A stretch of DNA of 64,000 nt from VRUE01 sp963824215 (GTDB lineage: Bacteria; Actinomycetota; Thermoleophilia; Solirubrobacterales; 70-9). Location: assembly GCA_963824215.1 (NCBI GenBank), contig CAWGOE010000001.1, positions 1,073,219 to 1,137,218 on the forward strand, read 5' to 3'. How positions within the stretch are numbered: position 1 is the stretch's first letter; each line of letters begins with the position of its first letter. Made by a program: the position numbers and the translations under genes. The notes beneath the pieces are model-generated. The model was given only the letters and a program-made list of their open reading frames with translations, had not been told where the DNA came from and searched no databases. Below are positions 57,528 through 64,000 of this stretch, in pieces.

Positions 57528-58448
57528 TCAGGCGGGCTTGCGGCCGGAGAGCAGGAGGTTGTAGAAGAGCTCGGCGGGGAGGTAGGGCTCGAGCGCGCGG
57601 GTGTCGACCTTTTGCAGGACGATGTAGCTGTTGAAGGCGAAGCGGCGCCAGCTCCAGGAGACCGATTCGGGCTCGGCTGTGGACTCGACCGTGCGCAGGC
57701 CCCAGCCCCAGGCGTTGGCGAGCAGCTCCTCGCCGCCGACGCGCGGCTGATCGAAGTCGGCTTCACGCAACAGGCGGCGTAGGTCGGCGGGAGCGAAAGC
57801 GTGGACGTCGACCTCACCCTCGAGGGCGTGGCCATGGGAAAGGTCGGACTCGGCGACGGCCCGCGGGCTCGCTCCGACCAGGCGGCGCCAGGCTGGGGCG
57901 GCGATGATTCCGGCGCGCTTCGGCGCCGCCGCCAAGCGGTCGCCGTAGCGCGATGGCTCACCGCAGAAGGCGATTGCGCCACCCGGGCGCAGGACGCGGC
58001 GGAATTCGGCGAAGGCGCGCTCTAAGTCCGGGATGTGGTGCAGGACGGCGTGGCCGAAGACCAGGTCGAAGCTCTCGTCCTCGAAGGGCAGCTCCTCGGC
58101 CTCGGTCACCACGGTCTCCGCTTCGAGGCCGAGCGACGTGGCCGTCTCAGAGAGGCAGTTGAGCATGCCCGGCGAGATGTCGGTCGCGGTCAGGCGCTCG
58201 ATCGTCCCCATCTGCAGCAGGTTGAGCGAGAAGTAGCCGGTGCCGGAGCCGATCTCGAGTCCGTCGCCAAAGCGCAGCCCCTCAACCTTCTCGCCCAAGG
58301 CCTTGGCCAGCTTCAGTGCCACCTGGCGCTGGCCGGTGGCGCCGAAGTCGATCCCCCACTTGGCGTCGTATTCGTCCGCTGCGGCGTCGTGGTAGCGGGT
58401 GTTGACGTCCTTGATGTGCTCCGGCGTGGCGGTGGGGGAGGCAGGCAT
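57528..58448 (-). CDS. Class I SAM-dependent methyltransferase
   Basis: 306 residues from ATG 58448. N-terminal YHDAAADEYDAKWGIDF, SAM motif I LEIGSGTGYFSLNL (about 66-79), motif II-like ELPFEDESFDLVFGHAVLHHI and post-motif LRPGGAIAFCGEP. A further ~120 residues carry EVDVHAFAPADLRRLLREADF and a hydrophobic end. Divergent from the methyltransferase/GH57/GT4 operon, 66 bases away. In mycobacterial MGLP loci a second methyltransferase also lies nearby, so O-methylation of the polysaccharide is a reasonable guess. Confidence 0.85.
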   Translation of the reverse strand: MPASPTATPEHIKDVNTRYHDAAADEYDAKWGIDFGATGQRQVALKLAKALGEKVEGLRFGDGLEIGSGTGYFSLNLLQMGTIERLTATDISPGMLNCLSETATSLGLEAETVVTEAEELPFEDESFDLVFGHAVLHHIPDLERAFAEFRRVLRPGGAIAFCGEPSRYGDRLAAAPKRAGIIAAPAWRRLVGASPRAVAESDLSHGHALEGEVDVHAFAPADLRRLLREADFDQPRVGGEELLANAWGWGLRTVESTAEPESVSWSWRRFAFNSYIVLQKVDTRALEPYLPAELFYNLLLSGRKPA

Positions 58449-58514
58449 GGGGCGGGAACGGTACACGGATCGGCGCAACGCACCCATCGCGGAGCCGCAA
58501 TAGCGTCCCTGTCC

Positions 58515-59276
58515 ATGGAGCGCGAGTTCGTCCAGGAAAACCAGCCCCCCGGGGTGCCGCCGCTGCCGCTGACCGGCGAGCGGACGCTCCCCGACGTGCC
58601 CGAGGAGAACTACTGGTTCCGCCGCCATCTTGCCGTCTATGAATGGATCGCGGCGCGGGTCGCCGACAAGCGGGTCGTCGACATGGCCTGCGGCGAGGGC
58701 TATGGCTCCGATGTATTGGCCGGGAGCGCGGCGAGCGTCGTTGGCGTCGACGCCAACCCCGACGCGCACGAGCACGCGCGGCTGCGTTACGTGCGTCCCA
58801 ACCTGCGCTACGAGCGGGACCTGGTCGAGAGCTTCGCCGAGCCCTGCGACGCGGTCGTCTTCTTGCAGACGATCGAGCACGTGCAGGATGCCGGTGCGAT
58901 CCTCGAGCACTTCAAGTCGATGCTGGCTCCCGGCGGCGCCGTATACGTCTCCACTCCCAACCTGCTGACGCTGGCGCCGCCGGGGGCGGAGAAGTCCGAC
59001 AACCCCTGGCACGTGCGCGAGTACCGCGCGGCGGAGTTTCGGCAGCTCTGCGAGGCCCACTTCCCCCGGGTGGAGATGCTCGGCCTCTTTCATGCCCGCA
59101 AGCTGCGCGTCCACGAGATCGCGATCAAGTTGGGCTGGGACTCGGTCCACAAAGCTCTGCACCTGACCAAGCCCTTCTACGACCGCTTCACCCCGGCGAT
59201 CGCCGCTTCCGACTTCAGGTTGGCGCAGGGCGACCTCGACCGGGCGCTGGACTTTCTCGCTGTCTGTCATGCCTGA
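58515..59276 (+). CDS. SAM-dependent methyltransferase (Rv3030-like position)
   Basis: 253 residues from ATG 58515. N-terminus with GERTLPDVPEENYWFRRHLAVYEW, motif I VVDMACGEGYGSDVLA (about 55-70), VVGVDANPDAHEHAR, FLQTIEHVQDAGAILEHFKSMLAPGG and VYVSTPNLLT. The NYWFRRH and TPN features match sugar/polysaccharide methyltransferases. The last codons overlap the GH57 start by eight bases. Order methyltransferase-GH57-GT4 equals Rv3030-Rv3031-Rv3032 in Mycobacterium tuberculosis. Confidence 0.88.
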   Translation: MEREFVQENQPPGVPPLPLTGERTLPDVPEENYWFRRHLAVYEWIAARVADKRVVDMACGEGYGSDVLAGSAASVVGVDANPDAHEHARLRYVRPNLRYERDLVESFAEPCDAVVFLQTIEHVQDAGAILEHFKSMLAPGGAVYVSTPNLLTLAPPGAEKSDNPWHVREYRAAEFRQLCEAHFPRVEMLGLFHARKLRVHEIAIKLGWDSVHKALHLTKPFYDRFTPAIAASDFRLAQGDLDRALDFLAVCHA

Positions 59277-60690
59277 GGAGGCATCTGAGAGCGTCGGCGA
59301 TCTCGCGATCGTCCTGCACTCGCACATGCCCTACGTGGAGGGCTTCGGGACCTACCCCTTTGGCGAGGAGTGGCTTTTCGATGCGGTGATCCGCTCCTAT
59401 CTGCCGGTCCTGGAGGTGGCGCGAGATCTGACGATGACGGTGACGCCCGTGCTCGCCGACCAGCTTGAGGACAGGGCTAGCGCCAAGCGCCTGCGTAAGT
59501 TCCTGGTCGAGTGGAGGGTTGGCGCCGCGGAAGCCGACATGGACCAGGTGCCCGCCGAGTGCCGTGCCGCCTGTGAAGGGGAGCTGCGCCGTTACCGCCA
59601 CGCGCTGGACCTGCTGGACGAGGCTGGGGGAGACCCCCTGCGTCCCTTCCAGGAGGCAGTCGCGGCGGGAAGGGTGGCACTGGCCCCCTCGGCAGCGACC
59701 CACGCCGTGCTCCCCTTGCTGGCGACGCGGTCGGGCTTGCGGCTACAGCTCGACGCCGGTCTGCGCTCGCACCGCCGCCGGTTTGGCTGGGACGGCGGCT
59801 TTTGGCTGCCCGAGTGCGCCTACGCGCCAAAGCTGGAGCGGCGATTGGCAGAGCACGGCGTGCAGTGGTTCTGCGTCGACCAGAGCGCCCATGAGGAGGA
59901 CCCGCTCGATGCCCTGACGCCCATCGCCACCGAGGCCGGCCCGGTGGCGCTGCCGATCGACTGGGAGGCGATTCAGTGGCTCTGGTCGTTGGACGGCTAT
60001 CCCTCTGACCCAGCCCACGCCCAGTTCGCCGGTAAATCGCTGCGCGGCGTGCGGCTTTGGAAGGTCGGGGGCGGCGCCTATGACCCCGACGCCGCCGAGG
60101 CGACGGCAAAGCGCCAAGCGGACGAGTTCCTGGCCGCTGTCGCCCAGCGCCTGGGCGATTTCGCCGCGCAGCGCAAGCGGCGCGGCCTGCTCGTCTTCGC
60201 GATCGACACCGAGCTGCTCGGCCACTGGTGGTCGGAGGGGGTCACGTGGCTGCGCGAGGTGCTCGACGGCGCCGCGGCAGCAGGCGTCCGCCTGCTCACC
60301 GTGCCGCAGGCGCTAGCCGAGCACGAGCCGGCGCCACGGCCGCTGCTGGCATCGACCTGGGGGGAGGAGAAGGATCTGCGGACCTGGGACTCGCCGGAGG
60401 TTGCCGACCTCGCCTGGGGCGCGCGGCGGCTCGAGCTGCGGCTGCTGCGGGCGCTCGCCCAGGGCCTGCGCGGGCCCGCCGCCCTGCGGGCGGCGCGGCA
60501 GCTGCTCGCCGCCCAGGCAAGCGATTGGGCCTTCCTCGACAAGCGTGGCCAGGCGGGGGATTACGCCTACCGCCGGGCCACCGATCATGCCGAGGCAATG
60601 CTGGAGGCCATAGACTCTGCCGCCAGCAGCGACCCGAGTATGCGTGCCCTAGCCCCGGACCTGAGCCTCGCGCCACTGTTGGAGCCCTGA
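59269..60690 (+). CDS. Family GH57 alpha-glucan branching enzyme-like protein (Rv3031-like)
   Basis: 473 residues. LAIVLHSHMPYVEGFGTYPFGEEWLFDAV is the GH57 N-terminal HxH motif. FWLPECAYAPKLE carries the nucleophile Glu and VFAIDTELLGHWWSEG the acid/base Asp, in the spacing of GH57 branching enzymes. The C-terminal helical DUF1957-type domain follows (TWGEEKDLRTWDS, ASDWAFLDKRGQAGDYAYRRATDH). It forms alpha-1,6 branches in alpha-glucan. It is somewhat shorter than average (~520). Confidence 0.92.
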   Translation: MPEEASESVGDLAIVLHSHMPYVEGFGTYPFGEEWLFDAVIRSYLPVLEVARDLTMTVTPVLADQLEDRASAKRLRKFLVEWRVGAAEADMDQVPAECRAACEGELRRYRHALDLLDEAGGDPLRPFQEAVAAGRVALAPSAATHAVLPLLATRSGLRLQLDAGLRSHRRRFGWDGGFWLPECAYAPKLERRLAEHGVQWFCVDQSAHEEDPLDALTPIATEAGPVALPIDWEAIQWLWSLDGYPSDPAHAQFAGKSLRGVRLWKVGGGAYDPDAAEATAKRQADEFLAAVAQRLGDFAAQRKRRGLLVFAIDTELLGHWWSEGVTWLREVLDGAAAAGVRLLTVPQALAEHEPAPRPLLASTWGEEKDLRTWDSPEVADLAWGARRLELRLLRALAQGLRGPAALRAARQLLAAQASDWAFLDKRGQAGDYAYRRATDHAEAMLEAIDSAASSDPSMRALAPDLSLAPLLEP

Positions 60691-60715
60691 CTCCAGCGCT
60701 CCGGCCCACGCCTGA

Positions 60716-61909
60716 ATGACCCGAGCTCTGATCCTCTCCTGGGAGTACCCGCCGCTGATCGAGGGTGGCCTGGCGCGCCACGTCCGCAAGCTCTCCGAGG
60801 CGCTGGTCGAGCGTGACGTCGAGGTTCACGTGCTCACCCGCGGTGGCGAGGAGTCGCCGGCCGAAGAGGTCCGCGCAGGCGTCCACATCCACCGCATCCG
60901 TGAGCCTCAGCGCCCAACAGAGCTGGGCGAGTTCGTCGCCTGGGTAGAGCGGATGAATTCGGACATGCTGGCCGCTGGCGTCGAACTCGGTGATCGCCAC
61001 CGGTTCGATCTCGTCCACGGCCACGACTGGCTGGTCGCCAACGCCTGCGACCACCTCGCCAAGCGCTTCGAAGCGCCGTTGGTAATGACGATCCACGCCA
61101 CCGAGCACGGCCGTCACCAGGGTTGGGTCGACAAGCACCCGCAGAGCTATATCCACGGGGTCGAGCGCTGGATCGTCAATCGCGCCGAGCGGACGATCGC
61201 CTGCTCCCACTACATGCGCGAGCAGATCGCCGACATCTTCGGGGTCGAGGAGGAGCGGGTCAGCGTCATCCCCAACGGCATCGACCCCGACGACCTCCCC
61301 GCCCAGGACCCCGCCGAGCTGACGCGAATGCGATCCGAGTTCGCCGCGCCGGAGGAGAAGCTGGTCTTGCTGATCGGCCGGCTTGTCTACGAGAAGGGTT
61401 TCCAGCTGGCGCTGGAGGCGATGCCGCGCGTGATCGAGGAGGCGCCCGGCACCCGCTTCCTGGTCGCTGGCTCAGGCACGCACGAGGAGGAACTGCACCG
61501 CCAGGCCCAGGAGCTGGGCCTGATGGACCACGGCACATTCCTCGGCTGGATCGGAGACGACGTCCTGCACTCGCTCTACCGGATCGCCGACCTAACTGTG
61601 GTCCCGTCGATCTATGAGCCCTTCGGTCTGGTCGCGCTCGAGGCGATGGCCTCCGAATGCCCCTGCATCGTCGCCGACACCGGCGGCCTGCGCGAGGTCG
61701 TCCCCCACGAGGACGTCGGCCTGCGCTTTCGCTCGGACGATCCCGAAGCCCTGGCCGAGGTCGCGATCCGCGTCCTCCGTGACGACGAGCTGGGACAGAG
61801 CCTCGTCGCCGAAGCCTACGAGCACCTGCGCCGCTTCGATTGGGGCGACGTCGCCGAGCAGACCGCGGCCGTCTACGCCGAACTTGCCGGCGACCCAAGC
61901 CCCGCCTAG
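60716..61909 (+). CDS. GT4 glycosyltransferase, glycogen-synthase-like (Rv3032-like)
   Basis: 397 residues with a GT-B fold. N-domain: SWEYPPLIEGGLARHVRKLSEAL and VHGHDWLVANACDHLAK. C-domain: VSVIPNGID, LIGRLVYEKGFQLALEAMPRVI and the nucleotide-sugar EX7E motif PSIYEPFGLVALEAMASECP. Rv3032 elongates MGLP by alpha-1,4-glucosyl transfer; this gene has the same neighbours and the same SWEYPP start. It starts 25 bases after GH57. The stop overlaps the convergent XRE gene by four bases. Confidence 0.92.
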   Translation: MTRALILSWEYPPLIEGGLARHVRKLSEALVERDVEVHVLTRGGEESPAEEVRAGVHIHRIREPQRPTELGEFVAWVERMNSDMLAAGVELGDRHRFDLVHGHDWLVANACDHLAKRFEAPLVMTIHATEHGRHQGWVDKHPQSYIHGVERWIVNRAERTIACSHYMREQIADIFGVEEERVSVIPNGIDPDDLPAQDPAELTRMRSEFAAPEEKLVLLIGRLVYEKGFQLALEAMPRVIEEAPGTRFLVAGSGTHEEELHRQAQELGLMDHGTFLGWIGDDVLHSLYRIADLTVVPSIYEPFGLVALEAMASECPCIVADTGGLREVVPHEDVGLRFRSDDPEALAEVAIRVLRDDELGQSLVAEAYEHLRRFDWGDVAEQTAAVYAELAGDPSPA

Positions 61910-62184
61910 TTCGACTGCGGATCGCCGCTCGGCGCGATCGCGAAGCTGCCGCTGGTGGTATTGCCCGGCGTCCACTCGATCCCTTCGATCAGTTCGCTCG
62001 GTGGAATCGCCAGGGCGCTGGAGATTTTGATCAGGGTGTCGATGCGGGGCACGCGGGCGCCACGCTCAAGCAGCCCGATCTCCGTCCTGTGCAGGGAGGA
62101 GCGCATGCCGAGCTCTTCCTGTGAGAAGCCTGCCCGCCGGCGACAGCGACGCAGGTTCTCGCCAAAGCGTCGCGCGACGTCCAT
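61906..62184 (-). CDS. XRE-family helix-turn-helix regulator
   Basis: 92 residues. HTH RFGENLRRCRRRAGFSQEELGMRSSLHRTEIGLLERGARVPRIDTLIKISSALAIPPSELIEGI covers residues 6-68, as in phage Cro/C1-type and Xre regulators. A short disordered tail follows. Such one-domain proteins occur singly in actinobacterial genomes. It might regulate the adjacent polysaccharide genes, or itself; no operator seen. Confidence 0.85.
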   Translation of the reverse strand: MDVARRFGENLRRCRRRAGFSQEELGMRSSLHRTEIGLLERGARVPRIDTLIKISSALAIPPSELIEGIEWTPGNTTSGSFAIAPSGDPQSN

Positions 62185-62310
62185 GGCCGGGATTCTTTTG
62201 TCTGCGAGTTGAAAAATCTACAGTTCTCCGTCGGGTGAAGCCGAGTCTCTGCACTGGAACTTCATTGTCTGCAAGGTACTGCTCCCCACGGATGCTGGGA
62301 ACGCTGCCGT
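62185..62310. other. Intergenic region between acyltransferase and XRE genes
   Basis: About 126 bases between two minus-strand genes. Contains GATTCTTTTGTCTGCGAGTTG, likely promoter sequence of the XRE gene on the reverse strand. No gene, no obvious hairpin. Confidence 0.4.
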
Positions 62311-62967
62311 TTATTCCGGCTGGGCGAGAGTCGTCCAGGCGCTGGGGTCGGGCTCGACCGGATCGGGCCAGCGCAATTGCTCCGGCGCATCGCGCATGCG
62401 GACGATGCGGGCGGGGACGCCGGCGACCACCGCGTTGGCCGGCACATCCTTGGTGACCACGCAGTTGGTGCCGACGATCGCGTTGTCGCCGACGCGGACG
62501 CCGCGCAGGATGCAGGCGCCGTAGCCGATCCAGACATTGGAGCCGACCTCGACCGGGCGCGTGTAGATGCCCTGGGTGCGGATCGGCCGCTCGACCTCGA
62601 CCACGCCATGATCGAAGTCGATGAACATCGCCCGGTCGGCGATCACGCACTGCTCGCCGATTCGCACCCGCTCGTAAGCGGAAATCGTGCACTCCTGGCC
62701 GAGCACCGACTTGGCGCCGATCTCGACGACGCCCTCGTGGCAGCGGATCTTGGTGCCGTGGCCGAGCCAGACGAAGCGACCGAAATCGACCCGGCCGCGG
62801 GGGGCGATTTGCAGTTCGAGCCCGCTGCCGAGGAAGAGCGGTCCGTCGGTTCGCCAGCGCCACCCAGCCCGGCTGAAAAGACGTCGGCGCAGGTAGCGCA
62901 GCGCCAGCAGCGCGTATCTCGGCGTCAGTAGTCCGTTGTGGGCGCAGAAGCGGAGGAAGCGAATCAC
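62311..62967 (-). CDS. Left-handed beta-helix (hexapeptide) O-acyltransferase (Rv3034c-like)
   Basis: 218 residues. An N-terminal ~60-residue segment (MIRFLRFCAHNGLLTPRYALLALRYLRRRLF, WRTDGPLFLGSGLELQI) precedes hexapeptide repeats (IGAKSVLGQECTISAYERVRIGEQCVIADRAMFIDFDHG, VEVGSNVWIGYGACILRGVRVGDNAIVGTNCVVTKDVPANAVVAGVPARIV). The catalytic His is probably in FIDFDHG. It resembles the acetyltransferase of the mycobacterial MGLP locus. It would transfer an acyl group from acyl-CoA to the methylated sugar polymer. Divergent from meaB. Confidence 0.87.
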   Translation of the reverse strand: MIRFLRFCAHNGLLTPRYALLALRYLRRRLFSRAGWRWRTDGPLFLGSGLELQIAPRGRVDFGRFVWLGHGTKIRCHEGVVEIGAKSVLGQECTISAYERVRIGEQCVIADRAMFIDFDHGVVEVERPIRTQGIYTRPVEVGSNVWIGYGACILRGVRVGDNAIVGTNCVVTKDVPANAVVAGVPARIVRMRDAPEQLRWPDPVEPDPSAWTTLAQPE

Positions 62968-62996
62968 GGCGGCCGGAACTCTAGACTCCGCCGCGC

Positions 62997-63959
62997 ATGC
63001 CCGATGCCGCCAAATCAGCGCCGCTCGCCGAGCGCCTCATCGCGGGCGATAAGCGGGCGCTGGCGCGGGCGATCACGCTGATCGAGTCCGACGACCCTGC
63101 CGGCTGGGAGTTGGTCCGAGAGGTCTACCCACGTACCGGTAAGGCGCGGATCGTCGGCTTCACCGGCCCGCCCGGAGTGGGGAAGAGCACCCTGATCGGC
63201 GCCCTCACCGCCGAGCTACGCAAAGCCGAGCGCGAGGTCGCGGTGCTCTCGATTGACCCCTCCAGCCCCTTCACCCGCGGCGCCCTGCTTGGCGACCGTA
63301 TCCGCCTCTCCGATCACTTCCTCGATCCCGGCGTCTTCATCCGCTCAATGGCATCGCGCGGCGCCCTAGGCGGGCTCTCGGAGGCGGCGCTGCAGGTGGC
63401 GTTGGCGATGGACGCCGCCGGCAAGGACGATGTGCTGATCGAGACCGTCGGCGTCGGCCAGGCCGAGATCGACATCGTCGATCACGCCGACACGATCGTG
63501 CTTGCGTTGATGCCCGGTTCGGGCGACTCGATCCAGGCGCTGAAGGCCGGCGTGATGGAGATTCCCGACGTGATCGTCGTCAACAAGGCCGATCACCCGA
63601 TGACCGACACGATGGTGCGCGAGGTGCGCGGAGTGCTCGCCCTCTCACATGAGCCGGGCAAGTGGCAGGTGCCGATCCTGCGCACCGAGGCGGCACGCGG
63701 CGAGGGCGTCGCCGAGCTGGCCGAGAAGATCGACGAGCACCGGGCCCACATCGAGGCCGAGGGGACGCTGGAGGAGCGGCGGGCGCGCAACCTGCGCAAC
63801 GAGGTGCTCGGGATCGCGACTTCGCGGATGCGACGGCGGATGGAGGCGACAGCCGCGGCCGACCCGGAGACGGCGGCGCTACTGGAGCGTGTGGTGCGGC
63901 GAGAGCTCGACCCCGCCAGCGCCGCAAGTGAGTTGATGGAGCGACAGGCCGGTGAGTGA
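62997..63959 (+). CDS. meaB: Methylmalonyl-CoA mutase-associated GTPase MeaB
   Basis: 320 residues; SIMIBI-class G3E GTPase. Walker A GFTGPPGVGKSTLI (about residues 55-68), switch I-like SIDPSSPFTRGALLGDRIRL, the ETVGVGQAE loop, NKAD base motif and C-terminal dimerisation arm. MeaB protects and loads B12 on methylmalonyl-CoA mutase in propionate and odd-chain/branched fatty-acid metabolism. The next gene overlaps its stop (GTG 63952), probably the mutase or another acyl-CoA enzyme. Confidence 0.96.
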   Translation: MPDAAKSAPLAERLIAGDKRALARAITLIESDDPAGWELVREVYPRTGKARIVGFTGPPGVGKSTLIGALTAELRKAEREVAVLSIDPSSPFTRGALLGDRIRLSDHFLDPGVFIRSMASRGALGGLSEAALQVALAMDAAGKDDVLIETVGVGQAEIDIVDHADTIVLALMPGSGDSIQALKAGVMEIPDVIVVNKADHPMTDTMVREVRGVLALSHEPGKWQVPILRTEAARGEGVAELAEKIDEHRAHIEAEGTLEERRARNLRNEVLGIATSRMRRRMEATAAADPETAALLERVVRRELDPASAASELMERQAGE

Positions 63960-64000
63960 AGAGGCCCCCGCAACGCTGCCGGATCTCGACGAGGTTGCCC
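63952..64000 (+). CDS. Start of the next gene (cut by window edge)
   Basis: GTG 63952 overlaps the meaB stop and opens a frame of 16 codons beginning VSEEAPATLPDLDEVA to the window end. Position after meaB suggests a B12-dependent mutase subunit or related enzyme, but too little is visible to identify it. Confidence 0.4.
   Translation, partial: MSEEAPATLPDLDEVA

Noticed and set aside
56546..58448. Restriction-modification pair (DUF559 protein with methyltransferase at 57528)
   Set aside because: The methyltransferase is of the small-molecule/sugar type without DNA-methylase motifs such as DPPY, and the polysaccharide context explains it.

Overview
The window looks like a chromosomal segment of a high-GC actinobacterium of the class Thermoleophilia, probably order Solirubrobacterales. 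I base this on the base composition, a typical RpoD and TypA, small secreted proteins with MTRNLK-type leaders, a large NHL/PD40-type surface protein, a short collagen-like secreted protein, and an FtsZ with an N-terminal tail translationally coupled to ParA. The placement is inference; no rRNA gene or other decisive marker is present.

Layout. 1-7.9 kb: secreted S8 protease (cut by the left edge), cold-shock protein, TypA, a membrane protein, an acyl-CoA dehydrogenase behind a TetR-type operator, two lineage-type small proteins and the peroxiredoxin Bcp. 7.9-9.35 kb: a decayed IS1182-like element inserted at the bcp stop codon. 9.5-25.2 kb: an accessory surface-protein island with a lipoprotein, a collagen-like protein, two nearly identical IS21-family elements in opposite orientation, two paralogous small secreted proteins (one split by an IS21 copy), a 1313-residue NHL/PD40 protein, a 936-residue secreted protein, and a displaced inverted 661-bp copy of part of the 1313-residue gene. 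25.4-31.4 kb: RpoD, a YihY/BrkB membrane protein, a secreted protein and three tandem HxlR-like/SCP2-like regulators. 31.5-46.2 kb: a full type IV pilus locus (pilB, pilT, pilC, a membrane sigma-4/anti-sigma fusion, a GEMM-I riboswitch in front of the major pilin, minor pilins, pilD, pilM, pilN, pilO and a PilP-position protein). 46.2-48.9 kb: a fourth HxlR regulator, a frameshifted unknown gene and another secreted protein. 49-57.5 kb: two ArsA/GET3-like ATPases, parA, ftsZ, gamma-glutamyltransferase, a class III adenylate cyclase, and an AbiEi/DUF559 gene whose two ends lie inside identical 46-bp palindromes. 57.5-63 kb: a polysaccharide cluster (two methyltransferases, GH57 branching enzyme, GT4 glycosyltransferase, hexapeptide acyltransferase) laid out like the mycobacterial methylglucose lipopolysaccharide genes. 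63-64 kb: meaB and the first codons of the next gene.

How the parts fit. PilB/PilT/PilC with PilM/N/O drive and align a pilus whose major pilin transcript begins with a cyclic-dinucleotide sensor, so second-messenger levels probably set pilin supply. The sigma-4/anti-sigma fusion inside the operon is a candidate envelope-to-transcription sensor. The island at 9.5-25 kb is rearranged by IS21 copies and internal duplication. Two different palindromic repeat families lie in the 51-57.5 kb stretch: one has entered the ftsZ 5' end, the other brackets the AbiEi/DUF559 gene.

Limits. From about 39.4 to 50.7 kb (and in ggt at 54.2-54.7 kb) nearly every gene is broken by one-base frame changes while protein similarity continues across the breaks. 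I read these genes through the breaks, so their boundaries are approximate, and I cannot tell sequencing error from real decay.
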